A stretch of 64,000 bases of DNA from CAYYKK01 sp046351395. GTDB lineage: Bacteria; Myxococcota_A; Polyangia; Polyangiales; Polyangiaceae. The notes beneath the pieces were generated by a model. It did no database searches. It had not been told where the DNA came from and was given only the letters and a program-made list of their open reading frames with translations. The stretch covers positions 186,001-250,000 of the forward strand of contig JAXLYP010000009.1 in NCBI GenBank assembly GCA_046351395.1, given 5' to 3'. Shown one piece after another: positions 17,074-24,699 of this stretch. Both the position numbers and the translations under genes were made by a program. Numbering within the stretch: the first letter of the stretch is position 1; each line of letters begins with the position of its first letter.

Positions 17074-17108
17074 CAGGCCTCGTGCCACCTGTCGGTGGTC
17101 GAGGCCTG
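17074..17108 (+). promoter_or_regulatory. Strong hairpin in the rplO-secY gap
   Basis: Bases 17074-17082 pair with 17100-17108, and an inner CCACC/GGTGG pairing closes a TGTC tetraloop, giving a stem of about 14 bp with a small bulge. No T-run follows, so it is not a classical intrinsic terminator. In the otherwise tightly packed operon it may tune secY expression, as an attenuator, RNA-processing site or mRNA stabiliser. Confidence 0.6.
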
Positions 17109-17126
17109 ACCGCGGACGCATAAGCC

Positions 17127-18464
17127 ATGGCGACACTCTCCGGGATCACTTCCTTCTACAAGCTGCCCGACCTGCGGCGGCGCGTGATCTTCACGCTCCT
17201 CATGCTCGCGGTCTACCGGGCGGGCGTGTTCGTCTCGATCCCCGGGGTGGATCGCGCGGCGATGAACCGGCACGTGTCGGGGCAGGGGGGCCTCCTCGGC
17301 CTCGTGAACCTGTTCTCCGGCGGCGCGCTCGGCCAGCTGAGCGTCTTCGCGCTCGGCATCATGCCGTACATCAGCGCGGGCATCATCCTGCAGCTCGGAG
17401 GCATGGTCTACGCGCCCCTCGCGGAGCTCCGCAAGGAGGGCGAGGCGGGGCGGCGGAAGCTCGACCAGTGGACGCGGTACGGCACGGTCGCGATCGCGCT
17501 CTTCCAGAGCTTCGGTATCGCGCGCTGGGCGGAAGGGCTCTCGGCCTCGGGCGAAGCGGGGATCGTGGCCCAGCACGGGTTCACGTTCGAGTTCATGACC
17601 ATGGTGACGCTCACCACGGGGACGGCGTTCCTCATGTGGCTCGGCGAGCAGATCACCGAGCGCGGCGTCTCGAACGGCACGAGCCTCATCATCTTCGGCG
17701 GCATCGTCACGGCGATCCCCACGCACATCACACAGTACCTCCAGCAGCACGCGACGGACATGCAGCCGCTCACGATCGCGCTGTTCCTCGGGCTGCTGGT
17801 GGCGCTGATCGCGACCGTCGTGTTCTTCGAGAACGGGCGTCGCCAGGTGCCGATCGTGTACTCGCGCCGGCAAGTGGGCCGAAAGGTCTACGGCAGCCAG
17901 ACCGCGCACCTCCCGCTGAAGGTGAACATCTCCGGGACCATCCCGCCGATCTTCGCCTCCTCGCTCCTCACGTTCCCGAGCACGCTCGCGAACCTGAAGG
18001 TGTGGGGGATGGATTGGATCCAAGGGGTGATGAACCGCGGCGGCTGGATCTTCAACACCGGCTACGCGCTCCTGATCGTCTTCTTCTGCTTCTTCTACAC
18101 GAACATCACCTTCCAAGCGGTGGACGTCGCGGAGAACCTGAAGAAGCAGCAGGCCAACATCCCCGGCATCCGGCCCGGCAAGCAGACCGCGGACTACATC
18201 TACAACGTCGTCCAGCGGATCACGGTGGGCGGAGCGCTCTACGTCGCGACGGTGTGCGTGCTGCCCGCGATCATCGGCGACTGGCTGGGCGTGCATGAGT
18301 TCCAGTTCGGCGGCACGTCCCTGATGATCGTCGTCGGCGTCGCGCTCGACACGGCGAACCAGATCGAGGCGCAGCTGATTCAACGCAACTACGAAGGTCT
18401 GACCGGCCCCGGCGCGGGTCGGATCCGAGGTCGCCGCATCACGGCGGGGGAGCAGGGGGCATGA
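17127..18464 (+). CDS. secY: Protein translocase subunit SecY
   Basis: This 445-residue inner-membrane protein has about ten membrane segments. It has the N-terminal block LPDLRRRVIFTLLMLAVYRAGVFVSIPGVD, the plug region GGLLGLVNLFSGGALGQLSVFALGIMPYISA, and the conserved stretches FAEGLSASG-like and GTSLIIFGGIV. It forms the Sec channel. The start follows the hairpin and an intergenic stretch; the end overlaps adk by four bases (ATGA). Confidence 0.97.
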   Translation: MATLSGITSFYKLPDLRRRVIFTLLMLAVYRAGVFVSIPGVDRAAMNRHVSGQGGLLGLVNLFSGGALGQLSVFALGIMPYISAGIILQLGGMVYAPLAELRKEGEAGRRKLDQWTRYGTVAIALFQSFGIARWAEGLSASGEAGIVAQHGFTFEFMTMVTLTTGTAFLMWLGEQITERGVSNGTSLIIFGGIVTAIPTHITQYLQQHATDMQPLTIALFLGLLVALIATVVFFENGRRQVPIVYSRRQVGRKVYGSQTAHLPLKVNISGTIPPIFASSLLTFPSTLANLKVWGMDWIQGVMNRGGWIFNTGYALLIVFFCFFYTNITFQAVDVAENLKKQQANIPGIRPGKQTADYIYNVVQRITVGGALYVATVCVLPAIIGDWLGVHEFQFGGTSLMIVVGVALDTANQIEAQLIQRNYEGLTGPGAGRIRGRRITAGEQGA

Positions 18465-19078
18465 TCATCATCCTCGTGGGTCCACCCGGATCCGGCAAAG
18501 GCACGCAGGCGAGCGCGCTCACCGAGCGCTTCGGGATCCCCCAAATCTCGACGGGCGACATGCTCCGCGCCGCCAAGGCCGCGGGCACGCTCGATCCGAA
18601 GCTCCTCGCGATCATGGACGGTGGCGGGCTCGTCCCGGACGAGGCGATCCTGGATCTCATCGCGAAGCGACTCGAGGACCCCGACTGCAAACCGGGCTTC
18701 CTGCTCGATGGCTTCCCGCGCACCGTCCCGCAGGCGGAGGGCCTCGACGCGATACTCGACAAGAAGGGACTCAAGGTCGATCACGTCATCCAGATCGACG
18801 TCCCGCGCGAGCTCCTCTTCGAACGCCTCGTGAACCGGCGGAAGGACAAGAAGACGGGGAAGATCTACCACCTCAAGTACAACCCTCCGCCCCCCGACGC
18901 AGAGCTCGAGCACCGCAAGGACGACGAGCCCGCGACGGTGGAGAAGCGCCAGGGCGTGTACGAGGCTCAGACGGCCGCGCTCCTCCCGCACTACCAATCC
19001 AAGGGCCTACTCCGCCGCGTGGACGGGGAGGGGGCGCCGGACGAGATCGCGAAGCGGCTCGCCCGCGTCTTCGAATGA
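18461..19078 (+). CDS. adk: Adenylate kinase
   Basis: This 205-residue enzyme has P-loop GPPGSGKGT (residues 7-15), IPQISTGDMLR, the core motif DGFPRTVPQAEGL, and a LID domain NRRKDKKTGKIYHLKYNPPP of the zinc-free type. It interconverts ATP, AMP and ADP in the cytosol. Its place after secY is conserved in bacteria, but map (methionine aminopeptidase), which often follows, is absent here. Confidence 0.96.
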   Translation: MIIILVGPPGSGKGTQASALTERFGIPQISTGDMLRAAKAAGTLDPKLLAIMDGGGLVPDEAILDLIAKRLEDPDCKPGFLLDGFPRTVPQAEGLDAILDKKGLKVDHVIQIDVPRELLFERLVNRRKDKKTGKIYHLKYNPPPPDAELEHRKDDEPATVEKRQGVYEAQTAALLPHYQSKGLLRRVDGEGAPDEIAKRLARVFE

Positions 19079-19163
19079 GCGCGGCCGAGCGCCGAGTTTT
19101 GAACGAGCGCACCGGAAGCGCTTTTTGCTGCGGCTCCGACCGCGGAACTGAATCGAGCAACGA

Positions 19164-19412
19164 ATGAAGGGAAAGAAGAACCTCGGCCCCAAGGAGCCGA
19201 AGGGCGACAAGCTGGAGTTTGACGGCGTCGTTCAGGAAGCCCTGCCGAACGCGATGTTCCGCGTGAACGCGGACAACGGCCTGGACGTCCTCGCGACGAT
19301 CAGCGGCCGGATGCGCCAGTACTACATCAAGATTTTGCCGGGCGACCGAGTGACGGTGGAGGTCTCGCCGTACGATCCGAGCCGAGGCCGCATCACCTAC
19401 CGCCACAAGTGA
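19164..19412 (+). CDS. infA: Translation initiation factor IF-1
   Basis: This 82-residue S1-fold protein reads FDGVVQEALPNAMFRVNADNG, then ISGRMRQYYIKILPGDRVTVEVSPYDPSRGRITYRHK, the IF-1 signature. A basic N-terminal extension of about 12 residues precedes the core. IF-1 occupies the ribosomal A site during initiation. The gene starts 85 bases after adk. Confidence 0.95.
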   Translation: MKGKKNLGPKEPKGDKLEFDGVVQEALPNAMFRVNADNGLDVLATISGRMRQYYIKILPGDRVTVEVSPYDPSRGRITYRHK

Positions 19413-19479
19413 AGCCCAGGCCGAAGCGCCTCCCGCCGGCGCGGCCGCCAAAAAGACATCCATTCAGCTTGCGTGGGAC

Positions 19480-19518
19480 GCGCTCTTTCAGTAAGAGCGC
19501 CCTCCCGCTTTCTTTCTC
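19480..19518 (+). terminator. Hairpin with T-rich tract after infA
   Basis: GCGCTCTT (19480-19487) pairs perfectly with AAGAGCGC (19493-19500) around a 5-nt loop, followed by the pyrimidine- and T-rich CCTCCCGCTTTCTTTCT. This is the best intrinsic-terminator-like structure in the operon and lies in the 164-bp gap before rpmJ. It may be a partial terminator or attenuator separating the spc and alpha parts. Confidence 0.5.
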
Positions 19519-19576
19519 CCCATAGAGAAGCGTTTTTCCCGGGTGGCCGCGAGGTTCGACCGGGTCCGAGGAAGCC

Positions 19577-19696
19577 ATGAAGGTCCGTCCGAGCGTCAAG
19601 AAGATCTGCGACAAGTGCAAAGTGGTCCGCCGGAAGGGCGTGGTTCGCATCATTTGTCAGAAGAACCCGCGCCACAAGCAGCGCCAGGGTAACTGA
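19577..19696 (+). CDS. rpmJ: Ribosomal protein L36
   Basis: This 39-residue frame is easily missed because it is short. It starts MKVRPSVKKICDKCKVVRRK and ends NPRHKQRQGN. C11, C14, C27 and H33 form the zinc site of the common zinc-binding L36. It lies between infA and rpsM, its usual place. The GAGGAAGCC upstream of the ATG may serve as ribosome-binding site. Confidence 0.95.
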   Translation: MKVRPSVKKICDKCKVVRRKGVVRIICQKNPRHKQRQGN

Positions 19697-19709
19697 GGAG
19701 TTCCGTCCA

Positions 19710-20096
19710 ATGGCACGCATCGCAGGTGTTGATCTCCCCCGCCGCAAGCACGTGGCGTACGCCCTCCCTTACCTCTTCGGCATCGGGCCGAAGCTCGCGC
19801 GCGACATCTGCGCGAAGACGAACATCGCGCCGAACAAGCGCGTGGAGGAGCTGTCGGACGCCGAGGTCAAAGCGATCCGTGACGTGTTGGACGCCGACTA
19901 CAAGGTCGAGGGCGACCTCCGCCGCGAGATCCAGCTCAACATCAAGCGCCTGATGGACCTCGGCTGCTACCGCGGCCTCCGTCACCGCCGCGGCCTGCCG
20001 GTGAACGGGCAGCGCACGCACACGAACTCCCGCACCCGCAAGGGTCCGCGCAAGGGGATGGTCCAGCGCCGCCCCGTCGCGCCGGTGAAGAAGTAA
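19710..20096 (+). CDS. rpsM: Ribosomal protein S13
   Basis: This 128-residue protein starts MARIAGVDLPRRKHVAYALPYLFGIG and ends with RGLPVNGQRTHTNSRTRKGPRK, the S13 signature. It contacts the subunit interface and P-site tRNA. It is the first gene of the alpha-type group rpsM-rpsK-rpsD-rpoA-rplQ. Confidence 0.97.
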   Translation: MARIAGVDLPRRKHVAYALPYLFGIGPKLARDICAKTNIAPNKRVEELSDAEVKAIRDVLDADYKVEGDLRREIQLNIKRLMDLGCYRGLRHRRGLPVNGQRTHTNSRTRKGPRKGMVQRRPVAPVKK

Positions 20097-20132
20097 GCAC
20101 TCCCCGACCCTCAGCGAGAAGCGAAACGCACC

Positions 20133-20534
20133 ATGGCCACGCCGAAGACCGCCGCGAAGACCAAGACCAAGAAGAAGGTCAAGAAGAACATTGGAGCGGG
20201 CATCGCCCACATCCAATCCACCTTCAACAACACCGTCGTCACGATCACGGACATCAACGGCAACGCCGTGTCCTGGTCCAGCGCGGGTGCCCGCGGGTTC
20301 AAGGGCTCGCGCAAGTCGACCCCGTTCGCGGCGCAGCTCGCCGCCGAGGAGGCCGCTCGCCGCGCGCAGGAGCACGGGATGCGCTCCGTGGCCGTCTTCG
20401 TGAAGGGCCCGGGCGCGGGTCGTGAGAGCGCCCTCCGCGCCCTCCAAACCGCAGGCTTCAAGGTCACGCTCATCCGAGACGTGACGCCCATCCCTCACAA
20501 CGGCTGCAGGCCGCCGAAGCGCCGCCGCGTCTGA
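20133..20534 (+). CDS. rpsK: Ribosomal protein S11
   Basis: This 133-residue protein has AHIQSTFNNTVVTITD, SSAGARGFKGSRKSTPFAAQ, and RDVTPIPHNGCRPPKRRRV at the end, as in all S11. It lines the 30S platform. A Lys-rich N-terminal segment of about 15 residues is normal in length. Confidence 0.97.
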   Translation: MATPKTAAKTKTKKKVKKNIGAGIAHIQSTFNNTVVTITDINGNAVSWSSAGARGFKGSRKSTPFAAQLAAEEAARRAQEHGMRSVAVFVKGPGAGRESALRALQTAGFKVTLIRDVTPIPHNGCRPPKRRRV

Positions 20535-20631
20535 TTCTCACGGGCGCGCTCTTCCCGCGCTCCTCCGCAGAGCCTTCCGCTCCCGGAAGCAAACGTCTCC
20601 CGCATCCTCGCTGCTCCAAAGGATTTCTGTC

Positions 20632-21261
20632 ATGGCTCGTTACGTTGGTCCCAGCTGCAAGCTCTGCCGTCGCGAAGGCGCGAAGCTCTTCCTCAAGGGT
20701 GAGCGCTGCTTCTCCGAGAAGTGCGCGTTCACGCGTCGACCGTATCCGCCGGGGCAGCACGGCCAGGGCCGCGTGAAGCTGAGCGAGTACGCCGTCCGCC
20801 TCCGCGAGAAGCAAAAGGTGCGTCGCGTGTACGGCGTGCTCGAGCGCCAGTTCCACGGCTACTACCAAGAGGCCACGCGCCGCCGCGGCCGAACCGGCGA
20901 GGAGATGCTCGGGCTGCTCGAGCGCCGCCTGGACAACGCGATCTACCGGTCCGGGTTCGTGTCGTCGCGCGCCGAGGCGCGGCAGCTCGTGCGCCACGGG
21001 CACGTGAAGATCAACGGCAAGCGCGTGGATATTCCGAGCTACTCCGTCCGCGTCGGACAGAAGCTCGAGCTCACGCCCGGCGCGCAGAAGTTCAAGCTCG
21101 TCGCCGCCAGCATCGCCGCGAGCGAGAAGCGCAACCCCGCGAGCTGGATGGACGTCGACAAGGCGAACTTCACGATCTCCGTGAAGTCGCAGCCGCCGCG
21201 CGAGGATCTCAACGAGCCGGAGATCCGCGAGCAGCTAGTCGTCGAGTACTACTCCCGCTAG
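20632..21261 (+). CDS. rpsD: Ribosomal protein S4, zinc-binding form
   Basis: This 209-residue protein has CKLCRREG near the N-terminus with C26 and C31 following (RCFSEKC), making a zinc knuckle. It also has RRPYPPGQHGQ and the S4 RNA-binding fold RLDNAIYRSGFVSSRAEARQLVRHGHVKINGKRVDIPS. S4 nucleates 30S assembly. AAGGA lies before the ATG. In many bacteria S4 regulates this operon; not testable here. Confidence 0.97.
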   Translation: MARYVGPSCKLCRREGAKLFLKGERCFSEKCAFTRRPYPPGQHGQGRVKLSEYAVRLREKQKVRRVYGVLERQFHGYYQEATRRRGRTGEEMLGLLERRLDNAIYRSGFVSSRAEARQLVRHGHVKINGKRVDIPSYSVRVGQKLELTPGAQKFKLVAASIAASEKRNPASWMDVDKANFTISVKSQPPREDLNEPEIREQLVVEYYSR

Positions 21262-21507
21262 AAAGCGGGGCGCTCGCCGTCGATACGCTTCGCGCTGTCG
21301 GCAGCTCGCGTGCTCGCGTGCTGGAGCACGCTCCGCGCGACGAGCCACCGACATCGCTCGGTCTCGACGGCGATCACCCCACTTTCGGGGACCCATTTTC
21401 AAAGAGCAGAGAGCAGAACATGCCTTAGGCGGTTGACTCGTTCGAGTGCGGGCGAGGCAGCGAGACCGACGGTGTGAACCCCCGGATCGAAGAAGGAGAA
21501 CATCACC

Positions 21508-22539
21508 ATGACGCAAGCCAACCCGATGACTTCCCGCAACTGGCGCGACCTGATTCGGCCGAAGGGGATCTCGCTCGACACGGAGGGCTCCAGCGAGTTC
21601 TACGGGAAGTTCGTGTGTGAGCCGCTCGAGCGTGGGTTCGGGATCACGATTGGCAACTCGCTCCGCCGGGTGCTCCTGTCGTCGCTCCAGGGCGCGGCGA
21701 TCACCGCCGTGAAGATCGAGGGCGCGCTCCACGAGTTCACGACCGTGCCGGACGTCGTCGAGGACGTGAGCGACATCATCCTCAACCTGAAGGAGGTCGT
21801 GTTCAAGGCGTCCGCCCCGAAGACGTACGTCGTGCGCGTCGACAAGGAGGGCCCCGGCCCCGTGTACGCGAAGGACATCCAGCTCGTCGACGGGCTCGAG
21901 GTGCTGAACCCCGACCACTTGATCGCGATCCTCGACAAGAAGGGCCCCCTCGCGATGGAGCTCTCGGTCAACGTGGGCCGCGGCTACGTGCCCGCGGAGC
22001 GCAACAAGACGCCGACGATGTCGATCGGGACGATCCCCATCGACGCGCTCTTCTCGCCGATCCGCAAGGTGAACTACACCATCCAGAACGCGCGCGTCGG
22101 TCAGGTCACGGACTACGACAAGCTGACGCTCGAGGTCTGGACGAACGGCTCCGTGGCGCCGGCGGACGCGGTCGCGTTCTCCGCGAAGATCCTGAAGGAG
22201 CAGCTCTCCATTTGGGTGAACTTCGAGGAGACCGAGGAGACGAGCTACCAGGCTTCCGTCGGCGACGACGAGCCGCTCAACGAGAACCTGTTCCGGAGCG
22301 TCGAGGAGCTCGAGCTGAGCGTGCGCTCGGCCAACTGTCTGCAGAACGCGAACATCACCCTCATCGGTGAGCTCGTTCAGCGGAGCGAGCAGGACATGCT
22401 CAAGACGAAGAACTTCGGCCGCAAGTCGCTCAAGGAGATCAAAGAGATCCTCCAGAACATGGGCCTCTCGCTCGGCATGAAGATCGACAACTGGCCGCAG
22501 CTTTTGGAGCGCTGGAAGACGCAGCAAGCGCAAGCCTGA
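21508..22539 (+). CDS. rpoA: RNA polymerase alpha subunit
   Basis: This 343-residue protein has the N-terminal assembly domain (FVCEPLERGFGITIGNSLRRVLLSSLQGAAI) and the C-terminal UP-element/activator-binding domain (ELELSVRSANCLQNANITLIGELVQRSEQDMLKTKNFGRKSLKEIKEIL). GAAGGAG sits eight bases before ATG 21508. A 246-bp gap follows rpsD; it contains TTGACT at 21433-21438, a possible -35 box for a separate promoter. Confidence 0.97.
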   Translation: MTQANPMTSRNWRDLIRPKGISLDTEGSSEFYGKFVCEPLERGFGITIGNSLRRVLLSSLQGAAITAVKIEGALHEFTTVPDVVEDVSDIILNLKEVVFKASAPKTYVVRVDKEGPGPVYAKDIQLVDGLEVLNPDHLIAILDKKGPLAMELSVNVGRGYVPAERNKTPTMSIGTIPIDALFSPIRKVNYTIQNARVGQVTDYDKLTLEVWTNGSVAPADAVAFSAKILKEQLSIWVNFEETEETSYQASVGDDEPLNENLFRSVEELELSVRSANCLQNANITLIGELVQRSEQDMLKTKNFGRKSLKEIKEILQNMGLSLGMKIDNWPQLLERWKTQQAQA

Positions 22540-22701
22540 TTCGATGGGGGCCTTGTCGGGGCCTCGGCCGCGCGCGCTTGGCTTCGACCGAGGCCGCGGC
22601 GCACCGAGACCTCGGCACGGATACGAGGCCCCCGTGAATCTCCGGCGTGATCACCCGGAACCGACGTTTTGGAACGGATTGTTTGAGAGAGAGTATTCGT
22701 C

Positions 22702-23223
22702 ATGCGCCACAAGAACTCTGGTCGTAAGTTTGATCGCGATACGTCGAGCCGCCGCGCGATGCTTCGGAACCTCGCGGCGAACTTGATCACGCACGAGCGG
22801 ATCGAGACCACCGACGCGAAGGCGAAGGAGGTCCGGCGTGTGGCGGAGAAATTGATCACGAAGGCGCGCCAGCTCGGCGCCGCGGCGCACACGCCCTTCG
22901 CGGATCTGTCCGAGGGGGACAAGGCCAAGCGCCTCGCGACCAGCCGGTTCCTCGCGGCGACCCTTCCGCGCTTCGGCGTCAAGGCCGGCGGCGGCAAGGT
23001 CGACATCATCGAGAAGGTCTTGATCGATCTCTCGAAGCGGTTCGCGGAGCGCCCGGGTGGCTACACGCGAATCATCAAGGTCGGCCCGCGCCGCGGCGAC
23101 AACGCGCCGATGAGCATCATCGAGTTCGTGGACGCACCGCCGCCCGTCGACAAGGTGAAGGCCGCGCCTCAGGCCGAGGAGCCCGAGCAAGAGGCCGCAC
23201 CTGCTCCGGCCGCCGAGCCCTGA
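22702..23223 (+). CDS. rplQ: Ribosomal protein L17 with a C-terminal tail
   Basis: This 173-residue protein has the L17 core MRHKNSGRKFDRDTSSRRAMLRNLA, LITHERIETTDAKAKEVRRVAEKLIT, and GGYTRIIKVGPRRGDNAPMSIIEFVD. An insertion in the middle and a 35-residue Pro/Ala/Glu tail make it longer than the usual 120-130. It ends the ribosomal cluster. A possible hairpin with GCCCC/GGGGC arms follows near 23279-23299. Confidence 0.96.
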   Translation: MRHKNSGRKFDRDTSSRRAMLRNLAANLITHERIETTDAKAKEVRRVAEKLITKARQLGAAAHTPFADLSEGDKAKRLATSRFLAATLPRFGVKAGGGKVDIIEKVLIDLSKRFAERPGGYTRIIKVGPRRGDNAPMSIIEFVDAPPPVDKVKAAPQAEEPEQEAAPAPAAEP

Positions 23224-23322
23224 GCGTGTGTTAGAGACGTGACGTCGAGCGCCCGACGGCGCTCGAATCCGGCGCGAAAGCCCCTGAATCCTGGGGGCAC
23301 AAAACCTGCTGACGAGGAGGCC

Positions 23323-24465
23323 ATGCGATCGATCGCGATGGCCTTCTCTGTTTTGTCGGTCCTCTCCTCCACGGTGCTCGTGGCGTGCGACGACGGCGCG
23401 ACCACCAGCACCACCACGAGCTCGAGCAGCAGCACGGGGAGCGGCGGCGCGGGCGGGGGAACCGTGGGCTGCGCAGATCCCGAGGCCACGAGCGACATGC
23501 CCTGTGGGACCCTCGCGATCGCAGCGAGCGACATCAAGTCCCGACCCCGCAACCACCACGTGACGCTGCTCGCGGAGACGGCCGCGGGCCCGTTCCTCTA
23601 CGCGATCGGTGGGGCGAACGGAAACGCGACCCTCAAGTTCGTCGACCGCTTCCCCATCCAGCCGGACGGCTCCCTCGGTCCCTCCATCGAGCAGTCTTCG
23701 CTCCCCGTCGGGGAGGGCGGGATGACGGGTGGATTGGTGGGTAAGACCATCGTCATCGCTGGCGGGACGACGCTCGCCGGAGTCGTCGATTCCTCGTACT
23801 ACGCGACGGTCGGAGACGACGGCACGTTGAGCGCGTTCACCAAAGCCGGGTCGGTGCTCCACAAGCGCATGCACCCGGGTGCAGTCGTGAAGGGCGACAC
23901 GATTTGGGTGATGGGCGGCTTCAAAGACCCCGACGTGTGGGACGACATCGTGAAGGCCACCGTGGGCGCCGACGGCGTCCTCGGCGAGTGGACGAGCGCG
24001 GGGCTGCTGCCCGGCAAGCGCTCCCACTTCGCCGTCACGCGCGTCGGTGACGACGTCTATCTTACGGGCGGATTGGACAAATCCGCGTACGGAAATCCGC
24101 CCGATCTCGCAGACACTTGGCACGGGCGGTTCGCGGCCGACGGCACGATCGGGGAGTGGACGAAGGGGCCCGATCTACCCGTCGCGATCGTCACGCACTC
24201 GAGCTTCTTCTACGGCGGCTACATCTATGTGGGAGGTGGGATCCGCGACAAGCCCCTCGGCCACGAGGACCGACTGTGGCGCGCCCCCATCCAAGCCGAT
24301 CGATCCCTCGGCGCATGGGAGGAGGTCGCCGCGAAGTTCGGAGTCAAGCGCGGCCACGTGCACCAGTACCCGATGTTCGAGAACCACTTCTACTCCATCA
24401 GCGGGGCGATCGATTTCAACCTCGGCTCCACCGACGAGATCGACATCGGAACGTTCCAGCCCTGA
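23323..24465 (+). CDS. Kelch/beta-propeller-like lipoprotein
   Basis: ATG 23323 is chosen because GAGGAGG stands just before it. The 380-residue product has a signal peptide with lipobox VLVAC, a Thr/Ser/Gly linker, then repeating units. Each unit pairs a G-G turn with a strand (YAIGGANGNATLKF, IVIAGGTTLAG, WVMGGFKDPD, YLTGGLDKS, YVGGGIRDK), spaced 45-60 residues, as in Kelch propellers. It is probably a surface-exposed binding protein; partner unknown. Its 3' end overlaps the opposite-strand gene at 24175-24699 tail to tail. Confidence 0.8.
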   Translation: MRSIAMAFSVLSVLSSTVLVACDDGATTSTTTSSSSSTGSGGAGGGTVGCADPEATSDMPCGTLAIAASDIKSRPRNHHVTLLAETAAGPFLYAIGGANGNATLKFVDRFPIQPDGSLGPSIEQSSLPVGEGGMTGGLVGKTIVIAGGTTLAGVVDSSYYATVGDDGTLSAFTKAGSVLHKRMHPGAVVKGDTIWVMGGFKDPDVWDDIVKATVGADGVLGEWTSAGLLPGKRSHFAVTRVGDDVYLTGGLDKSAYGNPPDLADTWHGRFAADGTIGEWTKGPDLPVAIVTHSSFFYGGYIYVGGGIRDKPLGHEDRLWRAPIQADRSLGAWEEVAAKFGVKRGHVHQYPMFENHFYSISGAIDFNLGSTDEIDIGTFQP

Positions 24466-24699
24466 CCGCTGCTCCCGCGCAGCGCGCTCCGCGGCCTCCA
24501 TCCGGGCCGCGAACCGTGAGAGCGACTCGCTGAGCGCACGGATGCGCGCGATCTCGTGGCCCACGTTGTCGAGCGCGCGGGCGCGCACAGGATCGCCCTC
24601 CGCGCCCGTGCCCTCGACCGCGAGCTCGACGTTCATCGCGACGCCGAACAGCGCATTGCGCACGTCGTGGGCGATCCTCGCGAGCTCCCCCGACTTCAT
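24175..24699 (-). CDS. Small HisKA-like protein without an ATPase domain
   Basis: The ATG at 24699 lies within the stop of the upstream response regulator (TGATG), so it should be translated by coupling. Residues 1-80 resemble a histidine-kinase dimerisation and phospho-acceptor helix: ELARIAHDVRNALFGVAMNVELAV carries the H-x-x-R/K-N pattern, followed by a long second helix. No HATPase domain follows. The frame runs 290 bases into the antisense of the Kelch lipoprotein gene, where the sequence looks like shadow. So either the genes truly overlap or the natural stop was lost. It could be a phosphotransfer or inhibitor protein for the adjacent system. Confidence 0.55.
   Translation of the reverse strand: MKSGELARIAHDVRNALFGVAMNVELAVEGTGAEGDPVRARALDNVGHEIARIRALSESLSRFAARMEAAERAAREQRSGLERSDVDLVGGAEVEIDRPADGVEVVLEHRVLVHVAALDSELRGDLLPCAEGSIGLDGGAPQSVLVAEGLVADPTSHIDVAAVEEARVRDDRDG

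Noticed and set aside
21262..21507. Possible tRNA or small RNA in the rpsD-rpoA gap
   Set aside because: I could not fold a cloverleaf or find conserved T-loop bases; only a possible -35 box stands out.
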